This document shows positions 50,765-60,312 of a DNA stretch of 64,000 nt, one piece after another. The DNA is from Desulfobulbaceae bacterium (GTDB lineage: Bacteria; Desulfobacterota; Desulfobulbia; Desulfobulbales; SURF-16). The notes under the pieces were generated by a model. That model was given only the letters and a program-made list of their open reading frames with translations, was not told the origin of the DNA and did no database searches. Both the position numbers and the translations under genes were made by a program. Position 1 is the first letter of the stretch, and each line of letters begins with the position of its first letter. The stretch covers positions 18,389 through 82,388 of the forward strand of contig JAGXFQ010000005.1 in the NCBI GenBank assembly GCA_024637145.1, written 5' to 3'.

Positions 50765-51907
50765 ATGTGCCGGTTAGCTATGAAAACCGCGAGTCAGCCG
50801 TTCTCCCCCTTTACCGTCGTGGAGGCCATGGAATCCATGCAGGAGGGATACGACGGCAGCGGTCTCGGCTTATTGCTGCGTGGTCTGGAATTTGCGGACT
50901 ACAAGTATCAGGCTGGAGATCCGATCCTGTCGGGAATTGCCCATACCCCTGCGGCCCTGCATCGTCTCAATGAGATCATGGACAACAAGGGCTTCGAGCT
51001 CAAGTATGATCATGAGTTCGAGGTCAAACGCTCGATGATCGAGGCGCAAGATCGGCATAAGTATATTCTTCGGGTTTACAGTCTGCCCAAGGCCTGGGCC
51101 CATCTTTCCCAGGAAGAGGTTGACCATGAGTTGATGATGACCCGCCTCGGTCTGCGTCTTGATGGTGAGGCCCATGGTGATGACCTCACGGCCTTCTCTC
51201 TGTGGCCTGATGTGGCCATGATCAAAGAGGTGGGGTGGCCCCTGGGAATCGGTCAGGCCTTCAGCCTGAACAATGATCGGATCAAGTCCCGCATCTGTTT
51301 CGCCCAGGGTCGCCAGAACACCAATTACGGCATTAACCTCTACGCCTGCCACCCCTTCTTTATTCAGGGGGTGGCCACCATGACCAATGGGGAAAACAGC
51401 GCCTTTGTGCCCATCAGGGATTGGCTCTCCGGCAAGGGTTTTCCCGGCTACATGGGCTATCAGTCTGACTCTGAGGTTTTTGCCCATATCCTGCATTACG
51501 TCACCAAGCAGCTGAAGCTGCCCCTGCAGGCCTATAAGCATGTCATGACCCCTCTGAACAACCAGCAGCTTGCCGCGCATCCTCAGGGCGACTTTCTCCT
51601 GGGGCTGCGCAATGTCTGCCGGCGCCTCATTATTGATGGCCCCAACGCGGTGATCGGTTCTCTGCCCGATGAGACCTGCCTGCTGGTTATGGACGCCAAG
51701 AAGCTGCGGCCGGCTACGGTGGGTGGAAAGCCTGGCGAGTGGGCCGTGGCCTCTGAAATATGCGGTGTGGACGCCATGATCCCTGATCGGGATCAATCTA
51801 AAGACTTCCAGCCCATGCGTGAACACACAGTTGTTATTCCTCCAGATAGACAGGAGCTCGAGATATGGTCTCAATTCGATCAATTTCCTCTCATCCAGGC
51901 AGCTTAA
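50765..51907 (+). CDS. Glutamate synthase, glutamine amidotransferase subunit (split type)
   Basis: A 380-residue class-II glutamine amidotransferase, equivalent to the N-terminal part of GltB but as a separate chain, as in archaeal-type glutamate synthase. Cys2 after the initiator Met is the nucleophile (MCRLAMKTAS); the protein also shows GYDGSGLGLL and YGINLYACHP. It releases ammonia from glutamine for the next subunit. AAGGAG precedes the ATG with good spacing. It overlaps the next gene by 43 bases in another frame. Confidence 0.9.
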   Translation: MCRLAMKTASQPFSPFTVVEAMESMQEGYDGSGLGLLLRGLEFADYKYQAGDPILSGIAHTPAALHRLNEIMDNKGFELKYDHEFEVKRSMIEAQDRHKYILRVYSLPKAWAHLSQEEVDHELMMTRLGLRLDGEAHGDDLTAFSLWPDVAMIKEVGWPLGIGQAFSLNNDRIKSRICFAQGRQNTNYGINLYACHPFFIQGVATMTNGENSAFVPIRDWLSGKGFPGYMGYQSDSEVFAHILHYVTKQLKLPLQAYKHVMTPLNNQQLAAHPQGDFLLGLRNVCRRLIIDGPNAVIGSLPDETCLLVMDAKKLRPATVGGKPGEWAVASEICGVDAMIPDRDQSKDFQPMREHTVVIPPDRQELEIWSQFDQFPLIQAA

Positions 51908-53502
51908 GTCCCAACGACTTGCCCTGGATTATTCATCATCGCGAAGAGCGCTGCACCCTCTGTGGTAAATGTGCGGCGGTCTGCCCGGTGAATACCCTTA
52001 AATTAACCTATATGCGGAAACGCATGCCCAAGATCGTCTTGAGCTCCTCGGAACGGGGCAGCTCTTTTCAGACCTTCGTGGGTATCCGGCAGCGAACCGA
52101 TGTCGGGCGGCGCTGCATCGGCTGCGGATCCTGCGCTATGGTCTGCCCCAATGAGGCCATCGCCCCGGTCTTTAATGACAATGACCGCTACCGTTTCCTG
52201 GCCACGGCCGGCGGTGATGCCCCCAAACGGGGCGGCCGTCGTAATGTGCCGGGGGCCAGCCTCCTTGACCGCATTATCTTCAACCGGATCTCCATGCTCA
52301 CGGATCCGGCCCTTGATGCCGGCCGCCATGAGTTTTCCTACAACACCCTGCTGGGCCGCGTCCTTCCTCCTGAGGAGTATGTCAGGCGCAAGATGAGCGG
52401 TGAGTGGATTCCGCCGGTGCGGGAGGTCTTTCCCATTATCATCGGCTCCATGTCCTTTGGGGCCCTGTCACCCAATATGTGGCTGGGTCTGCTGCAAGGG
52501 GTGGCCTATTGCAATGAGGTGCTGGGTATTCCGGTGCGCATGGCCACCGGTGAGGGGGGCTGCCCGCCCTGGGTCCTCAGAAGCCCTTTCCTCAAATATA
52601 TCATCCTCCAGGTTGCCTCCGGCTATTTTGGCTGGGATGAGATCATCCGCGCCATTCCCGAGATGCAGTGTGATCCGGCCGCCATTGAGATCAAATACGG
52701 CCAGGGGGCCAAGCCCGGCGACGGTGGTCTGCTCATGTGGTTCAAGGTTTCCAAGCTCATCGCCCGTCTGCGCGGGGTGCCCGAGGGTGTTGATCTGCCC
52801 AGTCCGCCGGTACATCAGACCCTCTATTCCATTGAGGAGTCGGTGATGAAGATGATCCAGTCCATGTCCATGGCCTGGAACTTCAAGGTGCCGGTCTATC
52901 CCAAGATCTCCGGTTCCACCTCGGCCAAAGCAGTGCTCAACAACCTGGTCCGCAATCCCTATGCCTCGGCCCTGCTCATTGACGGCATTGACGGCGGTAC
53001 CGGCGCGGCCTATGACATTTCCCTAAACGCTACCGGCCATCCCATTGCCTCCAATGTCCGCGATTGCTACCTTGACCTGTGCAGGCAGGGCAAGCAGAAT
53101 GAGATCCCCATCTTTGCCGCCGGCGGTGTGGGCAAGACCGGCAATGTGGTGCAGAACGCCCTGGCCTTGATCATGCTGGGGGCCTCCGGGGTCCATATCG
53201 GCAAATTCATTATGCAGTCCGCGGCCGGCTGTCTCGGCTCGGAGCGTAACCGCTGTAACGTCTGCAATCTGGGCATCTGTCCCAAGGGTATTACCAGCCA
53301 GAATCCCAAGATCTATCGGCGTCTTGATTCCGATGATGTGGCCCAGCGTGTGGTGGAGACCTTCCAGGCCATCCAGATTGAGATGAAAAAGGTTATGGCG
53401 CCCTTGGGTCGGTCCCAGAGTCTGCCCATTGGTATGTCCGATGCCCTGGGCATTGCTGACAAGGACGCAGCTGATCGACTCAGTATCCGTTATGTTTGCT
53501 AA
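51865..53502 (+). CDS. Glutamate synthase, FMN/iron-sulfur catalytic subunit (split type)
   Basis: A 545-residue subunit with two N-terminal ferredoxin clusters (ERCTLCGKCAAVCP and CIGCGSCAMVCP, about residues 30-95) and the FMN-binding glutamate synthase barrel (GSMSFGALSPNM, ATGEGGCPPW, QGAKPGDGG, DGIDGGTGAAYDIS). The 3Fe-4S motif is CNVCNLGICPKGI. It converts 2-oxoglutarate and ammonia to glutamate. Start is ATG 51865, 43 bases inside the upstream gene. The ferredoxin part suggests direct reduction by ferredoxin rather than NADPH alone. Confidence 0.92.
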   Translation: MVSIRSISSHPGSLSPNDLPWIIHHREERCTLCGKCAAVCPVNTLKLTYMRKRMPKIVLSSSERGSSFQTFVGIRQRTDVGRRCIGCGSCAMVCPNEAIAPVFNDNDRYRFLATAGGDAPKRGGRRNVPGASLLDRIIFNRISMLTDPALDAGRHEFSYNTLLGRVLPPEEYVRRKMSGEWIPPVREVFPIIIGSMSFGALSPNMWLGLLQGVAYCNEVLGIPVRMATGEGGCPPWVLRSPFLKYIILQVASGYFGWDEIIRAIPEMQCDPAAIEIKYGQGAKPGDGGLLMWFKVSKLIARLRGVPEGVDLPSPPVHQTLYSIEESVMKMIQSMSMAWNFKVPVYPKISGSTSAKAVLNNLVRNPYASALLIDGIDGGTGAAYDISLNATGHPIASNVRDCYLDLCRQGKQNEIPIFAAGGVGKTGNVVQNALALIMLGASGVHIGKFIMQSAAGCLGSERNRCNVCNLGICPKGITSQNPKIYRRLDSDDVAQRVVETFQAIQIEMKKVMAPLGRSQSLPIGMSDALGIADKDAADRLSIRYVC

Positions 53503-53628
53503 CCCGCCTGAAGTGGAAAGGATAAGTGACTTGGTAGTAGGTGTAAGTCAATAGTTGCAAAACAAGTTCTCAAATTATTTGTTTTTTAAGGCAGCCTTTC
53601 TGGGGTAAGTCACTAAAGGAATTTTGAT

Positions 53629-55962
53629 ATGAGTAAGAAAATAACAGTAAAGGGCGTGGATGAAAACGGCCGGCGGCTCAGCACCCAGATCTTCGATGTG
53701 CTGGTGCAGGAGGCCTTCACCAAATCCCGTGATCTGGTTCTTGAGACCTATGGTCAGCATAATGTCGGCGGTCGCCTCAATTCGGGGGGTGAGCCCGTGG
53801 CCATTGAGGTCAACGGTCCCTGTGGGCAGCGTCTGGGCTGCATGGGCATGCCCGGCACCAAGATCGTTTGTAACGGCCCGGCTGCGGACGATGTGGGCTG
53901 GTTGAATATCGGCGCCGAGATCACGGTGAAGGGTGAGGCCACCAACGGCGTCTGTAATGCCATGGCCGAGGGCAAGGTGCAGATCGGCGGTTCCATTGGG
54001 GCCCGCGGCCTCACCATGACCAAGTGGAATCCTGCCTATAATCGGCCTGAGCTCTGGGTCCTCGGGTCCTGCGGCGACTCCTTTGCCGAGTTCAACTGCG
54101 GCGGCATTGCCGTGGTCTGCGGCGTGGAGGCCAAGAACCCGGAGAACATTCTGGGCTACCGGCCCTGCGTGGGCATGGTGGGCGGTTCCATCTATTTCCG
54201 GGGCAAGATCGACGGTTCCTACTCCCAGATCAATGTCAAGGCCATCCTGCCTGATGACGAGCAGTGGCAGTGGCTGCTTGAGCGTCTGCCCGGCTATCTT
54301 GAGGCCATCGGTCGTTCCGAGCTCCTTGAGGAGCTCGGAAGCCGTGACCAATGGTCCATGCTGATCGCCATTCCTCCCCAGGAACGGGCCCTGATGAACA
54401 CCAAGCCCATGTCCATGGAGGAGTTTAAATACAAGATCTGGAACCCCGGCTTCGGGGGAGGCGATCCCATTCGCGACCTGGCCCCCGGCCTGGACCGTTC
54501 CGTGATCGGCATGGTGGAGCCCGGCGATCTGCGCCGCAAGAAGCCCTTCTGGGCCAACCGCGACAAGGCGGCACCCTGCGCCTATTACTGCCCGGTTCAT
54601 ATTCCCACCATCGACCGTCTGCGGCTGATGCGGGAGGGCAAGGGCAAAGAGGCGTATGAGATGTTGATGGAATATACGCCGCTGCCGGCCACCATCTGCG
54701 GCCATATCTGCCCCAATCTCTGCATGCAGAACTGCTCGCGCCAGAAGGTGGATGAGAAGATCGACGTCCAGATGCTGGCCCGGGCCGCCAAGGACCAGCC
54801 CGCTCCCAAGCCGGCGCCCTCTCTGGGCAAGAAGGTGGCCATTATTGGTGGTGGACCTGCCGGCATGAACGCGGCCTGGCAGTTGGCCAAGGCCGGCGTT
54901 GAGGCCCATATCTTTGAGCGTGACAGCAAGCTCGGCGGCAAGCTGGCCCAGGTTATTCCCTGGGAACGTATGCCTCAGGCCATCTGGGAGGCAGAGGTTG
55001 AGCGCTTTCTCGCCATGGAGAATATCCACGTCAACTTCGGCGTTGCCATGACCAAGGAGAAGTTTGCCCAGCTCAAGAATGATTTTGACCATGTCATCAT
55101 CGCGGTTGGTACCCATCAGCCCCGCACCATTCCCTTTCCTGGCCATGAGCGGGTGATCCCGGCCCTTGACTTCCTGAAGGATGCCAAGAGTGCCACGCCC
55201 CCTAAGGTGGGCAAGCAGGTGGTGATTATCGGTGCCGGTAATGTGGGCTGCGATGTGGCTTGTGATGCCTACAGGCTGGGGGCCGAGCAGGTAACCCTGG
55301 TGGATATCCAGAAGCCCCTGGCCTTTGGTAAGGAGAGGGCCGCGGCCGAGGCTCTGGGCGCCCAGTTCAAGTGGCCGGTGCAGACCAAGGAGATTACGGA
55401 AGAAGGGCTGATTGATGCCGCCGGCCACCTTATTCCGGCCCAGACCGTGATCATTTCCATCGGCGACGTACCAGCGTTAAAATTCCTGCCCGACTCGGTG
55501 GAGGTGATTACGGTGGGTGGCGCGGGCTGGATCAAGTGTAATGCCGCGGGCCGCACCTCTGATCCCAAGATCTCGGCCATTGGTGATGTGGAACGGCCGG
55601 GACTGGCCACCAACGCCCTGGGGGCCGGCAAGAACACGGCAGAGGCCCTGTTGGCCGAGTTCAAGGGGGAGGAATGGCACTCTTTTGGCAAGGAGCTTAT
55701 TCCCCAGGAGAGACTGACCCATGCCCATTATGCCCCGGATCAATGTGGCGGTTCCGAGGCGGGCGAGGCGGAGCGCTGCATGAGCTGCGGCACTTGCCGT
55801 GATTGCCATCTCTGTGAGACCATCTGCCCGGAAGGCGCCATCAGCCGCGAAAAGCTGCCTGACGACACCTTCCGCTACGTCTCTGATGATGATAAATGCA
55901 TTGCCTGCGGCTTTTGTGCCGACACCTGCCCCTGCGGTATCTGGGTGATGCAGCCTTTTTAG
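53629..55962 (+). CDS. Glutamate synthase GXGXG subunit fused to GltD-like oxidoreductase and ferredoxin
   Basis: A 777-residue chain. Residues 1-250 are the GltB C-terminal beta-helix (GXGXG) domain (GGRLNSGGEPVAI, GGSIGARG, GSIYFRGKI). Residues 300-390 hold a double 4Fe-4S domain (PCAYYCPVHIPT, CGHICPNLCMQNC). Residues 400-700 are a GltD-type FAD/NAD(P) oxidoreductase (AIIGGGPAGMNAA, VIIGAGNVGCDVA). The C-terminus has two ferredoxin clusters (CMSCGTC, CETICP, CIACGFCADTCP). It delivers NAD(P)H or ferredoxin electrons to the catalytic subunit. It lies 126 bases after the previous gene, and a terminator follows. Confidence 0.92.
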   Translation: MSKKITVKGVDENGRRLSTQIFDVLVQEAFTKSRDLVLETYGQHNVGGRLNSGGEPVAIEVNGPCGQRLGCMGMPGTKIVCNGPAADDVGWLNIGAEITVKGEATNGVCNAMAEGKVQIGGSIGARGLTMTKWNPAYNRPELWVLGSCGDSFAEFNCGGIAVVCGVEAKNPENILGYRPCVGMVGGSIYFRGKIDGSYSQINVKAILPDDEQWQWLLERLPGYLEAIGRSELLEELGSRDQWSMLIAIPPQERALMNTKPMSMEEFKYKIWNPGFGGGDPIRDLAPGLDRSVIGMVEPGDLRRKKPFWANRDKAAPCAYYCPVHIPTIDRLRLMREGKGKEAYEMLMEYTPLPATICGHICPNLCMQNCSRQKVDEKIDVQMLARAAKDQPAPKPAPSLGKKVAIIGGGPAGMNAAWQLAKAGVEAHIFERDSKLGGKLAQVIPWERMPQAIWEAEVERFLAMENIHVNFGVAMTKEKFAQLKNDFDHVIIAVGTHQPRTIPFPGHERVIPALDFLKDAKSATPPKVGKQVVIIGAGNVGCDVACDAYRLGAEQVTLVDIQKPLAFGKERAAAEALGAQFKWPVQTKEITEEGLIDAAGHLIPAQTVIISIGDVPALKFLPDSVEVITVGGAGWIKCNAAGRTSDPKISAIGDVERPGLATNALGAGKNTAEALLAEFKGEEWHSFGKELIPQERLTHAHYAPDQCGGSEAGEAERCMSCGTCRDCHLCETICPEGAISREKLPDDTFRYVSDDDKCIACGFCADTCPCGIWVMQPF

Positions 55963-55993
55963 GGACGCATCTTTATTTAAGGATGTTATGATG

Positions 55994-56033
55994 AAAGGGG
56001 TTTTGCCGTTACGGCAAAACCCCTTTTGTTTTT
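55994..56033 (+). terminator. Terminator of the glutamate synthase operon
   Basis: A perfect 15-base stem AAAGGGGTTTTGCCG / CGGCAAAACCCCTTT around TTA, followed by a T-rich tail (TGTTTTTT). Confidence 0.8.
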
Positions 56034-56155
56034 TCAGGAAGGAACAAAAGGAAGGCAAGGGGCGCAGCTATGACCCCTTCTGCCGGAGAGGATGAGAGCC
56101 GGTTCTTTGGTTTTTTTTAAGGAAAAGGTCTGGCCAGACGTGTAGAGCATCAGCA

Positions 56156-56305
56156 ATGCAAATTTCCCACTTTGCCCGGCTCAGCCCCTGCTTGATGGGG
56201 CCTTGGACCGAGGCGGCCCGTCAGAATGCGGAATAGAGCCCTGATGCGCATCAGGAGCTGCAGGCCCGGATCACCCGGCTTTGGCTGGAGACAGGGGTCG
56301 CCTAG
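56156..56305 (+). other. Possible decayed or coded short frame with in-frame TAG
   Basis: From ATG 56156 the frame reads MQISHFARLSP... with an internal TAG at 56234-56236, then SPDAHQELQARITRLWLETG and a TAG stop at 56303. The codon use is like that of real genes here. It could be the tail of a decayed gene, or chance. There is no ribosome binding site. The rest of 55963-56450 is empty apart from the terminator; no SAM riboswitch was seen ahead of metY. Confidence 0.25.
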
Positions 56306-56450
56306 TTTTTCTTTTTTTGTAGTAAAAGGAGATTAATTGCCATAAAGGATTTATAATTTTTCTTCTAAAAAGGCATTTTGTTGTCTCAGGAGCCGGTGAT
56401 CAAACCCGCCGGTCCATTATGACTGTTTTTGGTCTCTGTGAGGGTGGGAG

Positions 56451-57728
56451 ATGGCACATTTCAAGTTCGAGACCCTGGCTCTGCATGCCGGTCACATTGT
56501 GGACACAGATACCCTGTCGCGGGGGGTGCCTGTCTATCGCACCAGTTCCTATCTCTTTCGGGATACGGAGCATGCGGCCAATCTTTTTGCCTTGAAAGAA
56601 ATGGGGAACATCTACACGCGGCTGATGAATCCCACCCAGGATGTTCTGGAAAAGAGGGTGGCTGCCCTGGAAGGCGGCGCTGCTGCCCTGGCGCTGGCTT
56701 CAGGGACCTCTGCCATCTTCTATGCCATTATCAATATCTGCAGCCAGGGTGATGAGGTGGTGGCGGCCAATAATCTCTACGGCGGCACCTATACCCAGTT
56801 CAGCACCATTCTGCCCCAGCTCGGCATTAAGGTGCGTCTGGTGGATCCGGCGGATCCTGCCAATTTTGCTGCCGCCATTACGGAGCGGACCAGGGCCATC
56901 TATTGTGAGACCCTCGGCAACCCAGGCCTGGAAATGACGGATCTGGAAGCGGTGAGCAAGGTGGCCAAGGAGCATCATCTGCCCCTTATTGTTGATGCCA
57001 CCTTTACACCGCCCTGCCTTTTGCGGCCCCTGGAGCATGGTGCTGATATCGTGGTCCACTCCCTCACCAAATGGATGGGGGGCCATGGCGTGGCCATTGG
57101 CGGCATTGTCGTTGATGGCGGCTCCTTTGCTTGGACCGACCCCAAATTCAGCCTCTACAATGAGCCTGACCCCAGCTACCACGGTCTGCGTTTTGGCCAT
57201 GATCTGGGTGAGCTCAAGCCGGTGGCCTTTGCCCTGCGCATGCGGCTGGTTGCCCTGCGTAACCTGGGGGCCTGCATCTCGCCGGACAATGCCTGGTATT
57301 TTCTGCAGGGCATCGAGACCCTGGCCCTGCGCATGGAGCGCCATTGCGCCAATGCCATGCGGGTTGCCGACTACCTCAGCGGCCATGCAGAGGTGGAGTG
57401 GGTGAACTATCCCGGCCTGGCCAGCAGCGCTCTGGCCCGTAAATATCTGCACAACGGTTTCGGCGGCATAGTGGCCTTCGGGGTCAAGGGAGGGCGGCTG
57501 GCAGGCCAGAGGTTCATTGAGGGGCTCAACCTCTTTTCCCATCTGGCCAATGTCGGTGATGCCAAATCCCTGGCCATTCATCCGGCCACCACCACCCACT
57601 CCCAACTCAGTGGCGAGCAGCTTGAGGCGGCCGGCCTCTCTGAATCCATGGTGCGCCTTTCCATTGGCATTGAAAATATTGACGATATCCTGGCGGATCT
57701 GGATCAGGCCCTGGCTGGTTGCCGATAA
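56451..57728 (+). CDS. metY: O-acetylhomoserine sulfhydrylase MetY
   Basis: A 425-residue PLP enzyme making homocysteine from O-acetylhomoserine and sulfide. The Schiff-base Lys207 lies in HSLTKWMGGHG; other signatures are LASGTSAIFYAI, ETLGNPGLEMTD and IHPATTTHSQL. GAGGGTGGGAG directly precedes the ATG. It overlaps metX by 10 bases, so the sulfhydrylation route is an operon. In a sulfide-producing bacterium direct sulfhydrylation makes sense. Confidence 0.95.
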   Translation: MAHFKFETLALHAGHIVDTDTLSRGVPVYRTSSYLFRDTEHAANLFALKEMGNIYTRLMNPTQDVLEKRVAALEGGAAALALASGTSAIFYAIINICSQGDEVVAANNLYGGTYTQFSTILPQLGIKVRLVDPADPANFAAAITERTRAIYCETLGNPGLEMTDLEAVSKVAKEHHLPLIVDATFTPPCLLRPLEHGADIVVHSLTKWMGGHGVAIGGIVVDGGSFAWTDPKFSLYNEPDPSYHGLRFGHDLGELKPVAFALRMRLVALRNLGACISPDNAWYFLQGIETLALRMERHCANAMRVADYLSGHAEVEWVNYPGLASSALARKYLHNGFGGIVAFGVKGGRLAGQRFIEGLNLFSHLANVGDAKSLAIHPATTTHSQLSGEQLEAAGLSESMVRLSIGIENIDDILADLDQALAGCR

Positions 57729-58864
57729 GGGTGGGGGACGTGGACGAGAGCGGCCGGAGATATTTCACCTTTGCCGCCCATGGTCCGGGCCTGGAGCTTG
57801 ACTGTGGCAGCAGCTTGGGCCCGGTGACCCTGGCCTATGAGACCTATGGCCAGCTCAACACCGCCCGGGATAATGCCCTCCTCATCCTCCACGCCTTTAC
57901 CGGCGATTCCCATGTCGCCTCCCATCCCGGTCTGCCCGGCGAGGCCGCTCTGCCCGGCTGGTGGGAGACCATGGTGGGGCCGGGCAAGGCCATTGATACG
58001 GATCGATATTATGTGATCTGCACCAATATCCTGGGCAGCTGCCGGGGATCCACAGGCCCCACTTCCTTAAATCCAGCCACCCAGGCCCCCTACGGCCTGG
58101 CGTTTCCGGTGGTGACCATTGGAGATATGGTGCGGGCCCAGAAGGCCCTCATCGACCATCTTGAGATCAGCAAGCTCTTGGCCGTGATCGGCGGCTCCGT
58201 GGGGGGCATGCAGGCCCTGCAGTGGTGTGTCAGCTACCCGCACCGGCTACGCGCCGCCATTCCCCTGGCCACCACCATGCGCCATTCCGCCCAGGCCATT
58301 GCCTTTAATGAAATTGCCCGCCAGGCCATTATGGCCGATCCCAAATGGAATATGGGTGAATATGGCGACAACCCCCCTGAACTGGGTCTGGCCGTGGCCC
58401 GGATGATCGGCCATGTCACCTATCTCTCCGACCAGGCCATGCGCCGCAAATTTGGCCGCCGCCTCCAGGGACGCCAGGGCTTTTCCTTTCATTTTGAAAG
58501 CGACTTTCAGGTGGAAAGCTATCTGCACCACCAGGGAACCAAGTTTGTTCGCCGCTTTGACGCCAATTCCCTGCTTTATCTCACCAAGGCTGCTGATTAT
58601 TTTGATCTCACCGGCAGTGACCAGGGCTCCCTGGGTGCCCTGGCTGGTGCTGATATCCGTTTTCTGGTGATCTCCTTTACCTCGGACTGGCTCTACCCTA
58701 CCTACCAGTCACGGGAGATGGTCCATGCCTTAAAGAGAGAGGGGCTTGATGTCAGCTTTTGTGAGATTGAGGCGGACTGCGGCCATGATGCCTTTTTGCT
58801 GGAAAATGAGCGGCTGGCAAAAATGGTGCGCGGTTTTCTGGGAGGGGTGGCAAAAAATGGCTGA
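57719..58864 (+). CDS. metX: Homoserine O-acetyltransferase MetX
   Basis: A 381-residue alpha/beta hydrolase-fold enzyme that makes O-acetylhomoserine from homoserine and acetyl-CoA. The catalytic nucleophile Ser160 lies in GGSVGGMQAL, and His356 in DCGHDAFL; the segment CTNILGSCRGSTGP is diagnostic. It probably starts at TTG 57719, overlapping the end of metY; translation is likely coupled. The end overlaps metW by eight bases. Confidence 0.95.
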   Translation: MPIRVGDVDESGRRYFTFAAHGPGLELDCGSSLGPVTLAYETYGQLNTARDNALLILHAFTGDSHVASHPGLPGEAALPGWWETMVGPGKAIDTDRYYVICTNILGSCRGSTGPTSLNPATQAPYGLAFPVVTIGDMVRAQKALIDHLEISKLLAVIGGSVGGMQALQWCVSYPHRLRAAIPLATTMRHSAQAIAFNEIARQAIMADPKWNMGEYGDNPPELGLAVARMIGHVTYLSDQAMRRKFGRRLQGRQGFSFHFESDFQVESYLHHQGTKFVRRFDANSLLYLTKAADYFDLTGSDQGSLGALAGADIRFLVISFTSDWLYPTYQSREMVHALKREGLDVSFCEIEADCGHDAFLLENERLAKMVRGFLGGVAKNG

Positions 58865-59477
58865 AGAGGGCATGCGCTTTGACCTGCAGGTCATCTCCTC
58901 CTGGATTGAGCCGGGCAGCCGGGTCCTTGATCTGGGCTGCGGTCGCGGCGACCTCCTCGCCTTTCTCCAGGACCGCAAAAATGTGCGGGGGGTGGGTATT
59001 GAGGCGGACCGGGAAAAGGCGGCCTACTGCATCAGCCGCGGCCTTTCCGTGCTCCAGGAAAATTTCAATGAAGAGGTCCTGGAGTATCCGGCCAACCATT
59101 TTGATTATGTGATACTGAGCCAGACCCTGCAGCAGGTCTACCGGCCCGAGGAGCTGATCCGCAGTCTCCTGGTCATCGGCAGCAAGGTGATTGTCAGCTT
59201 TCCTAATTTCAGCCATTGGCGGGGGCGTTTGCAGCTGCTTTTCACCGGCACGGCCCCCAAGAATGAACATCTGCCCTATGAATGGTACACCACTCCCAAC
59301 ATCCGGGTCATTGCCATGAAGGATTTTCGCAAATTCATCGCCATGATCAACGCCGAGATCGTTCGCGAAGTGGCCATCAACAGCCACCATCACCAGTACA
59401 AGGGCAATATCATCCACTTTCTGCCTGATTGGCGGGCCACCTACGGGATCTTCCTGGTGAGGGCCCAGGGCAAGTAG
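58857..59477 (+). CDS. metW: Methionine biosynthesis protein MetW
   Basis: A 206-residue SAM-binding-fold protein nearly always encoded next to metX, thought to support MetX. It begins with the motif I-like VLDLGCGRGDLLAFL, followed by GVGIEADREKAAYCI, VILSQTLQQVYRPEELI and SFPNFSHWRGRLQLL. ATG 58857 is chosen because GGGAGGGG lies just upstream; longer frames run inside metX. Third gene of metY-metX-metW. Confidence 0.94.
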   Translation: MAEEGMRFDLQVISSWIEPGSRVLDLGCGRGDLLAFLQDRKNVRGVGIEADREKAAYCISRGLSVLQENFNEEVLEYPANHFDYVILSQTLQQVYRPEELIRSLLVIGSKVIVSFPNFSHWRGRLQLLFTGTAPKNEHLPYEWYTTPNIRVIAMKDFRKFIAMINAEIVREVAINSHHHQYKGNIIHFLPDWRATYGIFLVRAQGK

Positions 59478-59616
59478 GGAGATCCTGCCTCCACATTGGG
59501 CCGCACTGCCGGGTATCTTCTCTGGCGCCCCACACCGCAAGTGCGACCGGGAAAGGGTGTGGAGGTGCCAGGCAGGCAGGCAGCGCCTACCCGGTGAAAT
59601 TCTGTACCTTTATTGT

Positions 59617-59631
59617 TGATAATAGTTATCA
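59617..59631. promoter_or_regulatory. Candidate Fur-family box
   Basis: TGATAATAGTTATCA matches the 7-1-7 Fur core TGATAATnATTATCA at 14 of 15 positions (one G for A). It lies about 160 bases before tpx in the 312-base gap 59478-59789. Fur or a PerR-type homologue could control the peroxidase; a small 28-codon frame at 59665 in the leader is probably chance. Confidence 0.45.
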
Positions 59632-59789
59632 AACCTGTTAATAACCTCCTGTGGTTGCAGCAGATGGGTATGATCAGAATCAATAAAGGCAGGGCGGCCA
59701 TGAGGACATTTCTTGACGCATTCCCCATGAAGCCCTATTCTCAGATATAACCATTTTATGCAGTGTCAATTCTGCAAGGAGGAGTCCTC

Positions 59790-60290
59790 ATGGCTCAAAT
59801 TACCTTGGAAGGCAAACCCTGTCAGACCGTGGGCGCTTTGCCCGGCAAGGGCAGTCCTGCCCCGGCCTTCACCCTCACTGCCACGGATCTCTCGGAAAAA
59901 AGCGCCCAAGATTTCAGCGGCAAAACCCTGGTGCTCAATATCTTCCCCAGCATTGACACCGCCGTCTGCGCCACCTCTGTCCGCCGCTTCAATCAGGAGG
60001 CCAGTGCCATGGCCAACACCGTTGTCCTCTGCATCTCTGTTGATCTGCCCTTTGCCCAGGACCGTTTCTGTGCGGCAGAAGGCCTTGCCAATGTCGTGCC
60101 CCTGTCGGCGTTTCGTGCTGATTTCGGCCGCGATTACGGGGTAGCCATTGCTGATGGCCCTCTGGCGGGTCTCCTGTCCAGGGCCGTGGTCATTATTGAT
60201 GCCCAGGGCCAGGTTATCTACACGGAGCAGGTCCCTGAGATCACCCAGGAGCCCGATTATCAGGCTGCGCTGAAGGCCCTTGCCGCTTAG
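59790..60290 (+). CDS. tpx: Thiol peroxidase Tpx
   Basis: A 166-residue atypical 2-Cys peroxiredoxin reducing hydroperoxides with thioredoxin. The peroxidatic Cys60 lies in [13 protein letters not shown] and the resolving Cys94 in [11 protein letters not shown]; the spacing is as in Escherichia coli Tpx. AAGGAGG is eight bases before ATG 59790; the earlier GTG at 59763 lacks support. It is convergent with the chemoreceptor gene and shares a bidirectional terminator. Confidence 0.95.
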   Translation: MAQITLEGKPCQTVGALPGKGSPAPAFTLTATDLSEKSAQDFSGKTLVLNIFPSIDTAVCATSVRRFNQEASAMANTVVLCISVDLPFAQDRFCAAEGLANVVPLSAFRADFGRDYGVAIADGPLAGLLSRAVVIIDAQGQVIYTEQVPEITQEPDYQAALKALAA

Positions 60291-60312
60291 TTTTTTGCCG
60301 ATATAGCCATGG

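Noticed and set aside
55963..56450. Possible SAM riboswitch upstream of metY
   Set aside because: None of the conserved SAM-I, SAM-II or SAH motifs was found on reading the leader.
59665..59751. 28-codon open frame in the tpx leader
   Set aside because: Too short and without a convincing ribosome binding site; likely chance.
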